From CAZODA01 sp964578485 (GTDB lineage: Bacteria; Bacteroidota; Bacteroidia; Bacteroidales; Marinilabiliaceae): a stretch of 64,000 bases of DNA. The stretch is from positions 1-64,000 of the forward strand of contig CAZODA010000006.1 in NCBI GenBank assembly GCA_964578485.1, read 5' to 3'. Positions 61,788 to 64,000 of the stretch are shown here, in pieces. A model generated the notes under the pieces. The model saw nothing but the letters and a program-made list of their open reading frames with translations. It did no database searches and was not told the origin of the DNA. Made by a program: the position numbers and the translations under genes. The first letter of the stretch is position 1, and every line of letters begins with the position of its first letter.

Positions 61788-62267
61788 ATGGCAAAGTTCA
61801 AAAAGAGAGAAAAAAGTGGCTTAGGAGCACTTAATACTGCTTCACTGCCTGATATTGTGTTTATGTTGCTTTTCTTTTTTATGGTTAGTACTTCAATGAA
61901 AGAAGTTGACCTTAGACTGATGGTTCAAACTCCGGAAGCTACAGAAATTGAAAAGCTCGAAAAGAAATCATTGGTGACATATATATATGTCGGGGTACCT
62001 ATGCGCCAATATCAAAGCCTACACGGTACTGAACCAAGAATTCAACTTAATGATCAGTTTGCAACGGTCGATGATATTCAAAATTATATTTCTCAAGAAA
62101 GAGAATCTATGAAAGAAAATGAAAGACCATTGATGACTGTTTCTATTAAAGCAGACCATAACTGTCCCATGGGAATAATTACTGATATTAAACAGGCCCT
62201 GCGTACAGCTCAGGCCCTGAAAATAAATTATTCATCACGCTATGTAGATAGATTATCTTATAATTAA
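61788..62267 (+). CDS. exbD: ExbD-type biopolymer transport protein (second copy)
   Basis: This 159-residue protein has a cytoplasmic basic start, then the membrane helix with conserved Asp (SLPDIVFMLLFFFMVST), and a periplasmic domain (LMTVSIKADHNCPMGIITDIKQAL). Paired, non-identical ExbD proteins are usual in Bacteroidota TonB systems. No TonB gene follows in this window; the operon ends at a terminator. Confidence 0.92.
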   Translation: MAKFKKREKSGLGALNTASLPDIVFMLLFFFMVSTSMKEVDLRLMVQTPEATEIEKLEKKSLVTYIYVGVPMRQYQSLHGTEPRIQLNDQFATVDDIQNYISQERESMKENERPLMTVSIKADHNCPMGIITDIKQALRTAQALKINYSSRYVDRLSYN

Positions 62268-62287
62268 ATAATTTAATCAAAAATTTA

Positions 62288-62323
62288 AAGAAAGCTGTCT
62301 CAATAGGACAGCTTTCTTATTTT
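62288..62323 (+). terminator. Intrinsic terminator of the ExbB-ExbD operon
   Basis: AAGAAAGCTGTC (62288-62299) pairs exactly with GACAGCTTTCTT (62307-62318) across a 7-nt loop, followed by ATTTT. Confidence 0.88.
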
Positions 62324-62500
62324 AATGTACCCAAAACATCATGCTATAAGAGTTTCGGGTTTCGAGTTTCGAGTTTTGGGTTCACGCAAAGGCCGCAAAA
62401 ATCAATTACGAATTACGGGGTCGTTGAGCGGAGTCGAAACGCACGAATGATTTTCACGCAAAAGCCGCAAAGTTTTTAATGTACTCAAAGCATCTTGCTT
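62324..62500 (+). repeat. Degenerate duplicated segment of about 155-bp spacing
   Basis: TTCACGCAAAGGCCGCAAA at about 62380 recurs as a near match at about 62453. TGTACCCAAAACATCATGCT near 62326 recurs as TGTACTCAAAGCATCTTGCT near 62480. Between them lie GTTTCGAG-type repeats, whose reverse complement appears at 62826-62863. Confidence 0.6.
62410..62449 (+). repeat. 40-bp dispersed repeat, copy B
   Basis: Matches 10285-10324 at 36 of 40 bases; see copy A. Confidence 0.85.
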
Positions 62501-62677
62501 TGAGAAAAGACAGGGAGTATCCAAATTAATACTTACACACTTTAGGGGGATAGTGGCGGTAATTTGATTTTTCCACTATAATTCTTTAATATATAACGCC
62601 CCAACTGCTCCACGTTTAAATAAAGATATGACTAGGAACAGATACTACACCCTTTCAGGGCTAAGATTGGTGGGGTA

Positions 62678-62781
62678 TGCTTACATAGGGCTACGCTTCG
62701 CTTCACCCTAACCTGTCCCGCCGAGGCTTGCCGAATGCGGGATGCTAGGGACTTACGCCCTTTCAGGGCTAATTAAAAGTC
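62678..62781 (+). repeat. 104-bp dispersed repeat, copy B
   Basis: Matches 10361-10464 at about 94 of 104 bases. In this copy the hairpin-forming string CCCTTTCAGGG occurs twice, at 62650-62660 and within 62757-62769, flanking the unit. It lies in a gene-free spacer (62268-63007). Confidence 0.88.
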
Positions 62782-62895
62782 TAATTAACTAATCACTCAT
62801 AATTTATAATTTATAACTTTTAACTAAACCCCAAACTCCAAAACTCGAAACTCTAAACTCGAAACGGACACGACATGTCATATCTCTACAATCAC

Positions 62896-63006
62896 TGTTT
62901 ACTGATGACTGATAACTGATGACTGTTTACTGATCATTGTTTACTGATGACTGATAACTGATGACTGTTTACTGATCATTGTTTACTGATGACTGATGAT
63001 TGTTTT
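62896..63006 (+). repeat. 42-bp tandem repeat, about 2.6 units
   Basis: Units start at 62896, 62938 and 62980 and carry TGTTTACTGATGACTGATAA. Within each, the shorter motif ACTGATRACTG is itself repeated. The array ends at the stop of the following minus-strand gene. Confidence 0.9.
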
Positions 63007-63007
63007 G

Positions 63008-63664
63008 CTAAAATCCTATCAGGCGATACGCAAGAGAAAACATCAGGGATTTGCTTTTTCTATTAAGTTCTGTTTTTGAAATATCATTTATTCCCCATGA
63101 ATATCTGACATCAAAATTAAAACGTGAAAATTCGATTCCTGCACCAGCTTGAAAATTCCAGTTGATTTCTTTTAAATTATCTTCTTTCCAAGAAATATCT
63201 GAAAGTGCAGATTCTAAAATTGATGATTTGTCCTTTACTTTTATTGAAGCTGCCGGTCCGGCAAGACCGTATAGATTAAAGGCTTTTAGATCTAAGATTT
63301 TTAGGTGAGCAAGAATTGGAATATCCCAAGTATATAGTGATAGTTTTTCTTGATAACTGTCTTCAACTAATTGGAAATCTGTCGTTCCTTTTATTTTGGC
63401 ATAATATAATTCTGGTTGGAGATATAAATTTCCAATCAATCCAATGCGTGAATAAGCCCCTATCTGATAGCCACTTTTAAAATCATCTTTAGCTTTTTTA
63501 AAAGTATATTCACTCCAATTCTGGAAAAAATTATGACCATTACCTGTATCAAATGTCGTTGAATTATATCCTGCTTTAATTCCAAGCTGAAAACGGTCTT
63601 GGGCAGATAATGAGAGGCAGGAGAAAAATAGTAAAATAAAAAATAAAAAACCGGTCTTTTTCAT
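63008..63664 (-). CDS. Outer-membrane beta-barrel protein (PorT/OMP_b-brl-like)
   Basis: This 218-residue protein has a signal peptide (about 1-21, SLSAQ) and an alternating beta-strand pattern of a small eight-stranded barrel: RFQLGIKAGYNSTTF, YQIGAYSRIGLIGNLYLQPELYY, FNLYGLAGPAASIKV and WNFQAGAGIEFSRFNFDVRYSWGIND. It ends in a YRLIGF-type aromatic C-terminus. Family members are common in Bacteroidota and mostly of unknown function. Its 3' end touches the 42-bp tandem repeat. Confidence 0.85.
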   Translation of the reverse strand: MKKTGFLFFILLFFSCLSLSAQDRFQLGIKAGYNSTTFDTGNGHNFFQNWSEYTFKKAKDDFKSGYQIGAYSRIGLIGNLYLQPELYYAKIKGTTDFQLVEDSYQEKLSLYTWDIPILAHLKILDLKAFNLYGLAGPAASIKVKDKSSILESALSDISWKEDNLKEINWNFQAGAGIEFSRFNFDVRYSWGINDISKTELNRKSKSLMFSLAYRLIGF

Positions 63665-63879
63665 ATTTAAAGTATTAGATAACTAAAGTATAAACGTATT
63701 ATTTATGATCTTTATTTTGCAAAAACGGTGCCAATTGTTCTCTGTTTTTTTTTATTACAATGAAGAATTTGGCTTTGCAGCCTTATAAAATCCACTAAAC
63801 TGTGATAAAATTAGATGAATGATTTGTATTGAGAAAAGCATTTTAAGAAATTTACAGGCTCAATGTGTTGCTGTATTTT

Positions 63880-64000
63880 ATGATTTGGGTTTTATTAATT
63901 AGTATATTTTTTTGCTTTACAGAGAGCTTTACACAAACAAATCAAGAACAGTTTGTTATTAGCGGCTATGTTAAAGACGGGCAAAACAACCGGGTTTTGC
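63880..64000 (+). CDS. Start of an outer-membrane receptor-like gene, cut by the window end
   Basis: Forty codons remain: a signal peptide (about 1-19) and the opening of a carboxypeptidase-regulatory-like domain (EQFVISGYVKDGQNNRVL). That start is typical of TonB-dependent receptors and related surface proteins. The 3' end is missing. The 215-bp spacer before it holds no recognised feature. Confidence 0.55.
   Translation, partial: MIWVLLISIFFCFTESFTQTNQEQFVISGYVKDGQNNRVL

Noticed and set aside
1..64000. tRNA, rRNA, integrase or transposase genes
   Set aside because: I looked for cloverleaf-like GGTTCRA segments and for DDE or tyrosine recombinase motifs in the readable frames and saw none; the island has no visible autonomous mobility gene in this window.

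Overview
The window comes from a member of the Bacteroidota, most likely a gut- or sediment-type anaerobe of the Bacteroidales/Marinilabiliales kind. This is inferred from gene content, not from a database match. The signs are TAnnTTTG promoters with TTTG about 20 nt upstream, a SusC/SusD pair, type IX secretion (T9SS) type A and type B sorting domains with a PorP/SprF protein, a BtuB plus DUF5074 (BtuG-like) cobalamin pair, and an ExbB-ExbD-ExbD locus. No rRNA, tRNA or CRISPR array was recognised.

Layout. Positions 1-11.7 kb form an accessory island. A GxxExxY gene sits between two oppositely oriented arrays of tandem repeats. It is followed by an orphan HipB-like antitoxin with an internally deleted hipA, then a tight two-gene cassette: a 2113-residue DUF1998-type helicase with a nuclease-like C-terminal region, and a RelE-like domain fused to a UvrD-type helicase. 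Repeat debris, a truncated rhuM, a regulator remnant and an intact hicBA pair close the island. From 11.8 to 19.5 kb there is an orphan TonB-dependent receptor, a GH43-like enzyme, a beta-propeller lipoprotein and a T9SS cargo protein. From 19.6 to 25.7 kb, on the minus strand, lies a cobalamin uptake locus (btuF-btuC-btuD, then promoter and B12 riboswitch, then btuB and a BtuG-like propeller).

From 25.9 to 36.3 kb an AraC regulator diverges from a fucose-type catabolic cluster: aldo/keto reductase, zinc alcohol dehydrogenase, amidohydrolase/lactonase, GH29 fucosidase, a second propeller glycosidase-like protein, and a large FAD/Fe-S oxidase. A 60-bp decayed copy of the fucosidase gene lies inside it. 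From 36.3 to 41.9 kb are housekeeping genes (dprA, aroB, aroA, a cold-shock-domain protein) and an hsp20 gene with a clear sigma-54 promoter and paired upstream sites. From 42.1 to 50.6 kb is a small beta-glucan-type polysaccharide utilisation locus: SusC, SusD, a three-module surface lipoprotein and a BACON-GH5 enzyme. From 50.6 to 55.6 kb is a T9SS adhesin (six PKD-like domains, type B C-terminus) with its PorP/SprF partner. From 55.8 to 62.3 kb are a MATE transporter, gdhA, a TatD-family DNase and the ExbB/ExbD energy-transduction operon. From 62.3 to 63.0 kb is a repeat-dense spacer sharing two elements with the island at 10.3 kb, followed by a beta-barrel gene and the first 40 codons of another outer-membrane-type gene cut by the window edge.

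The strongest candidate for an undescribed system is the dual-helicase cassette at 1783-10221. Its position in an island of toxin-antitoxin remnants, the DruE-like architecture of its first gene and the RelE-helicase fusion of its second suggest anti-phage or anti-plasmid function. That function is inference only.
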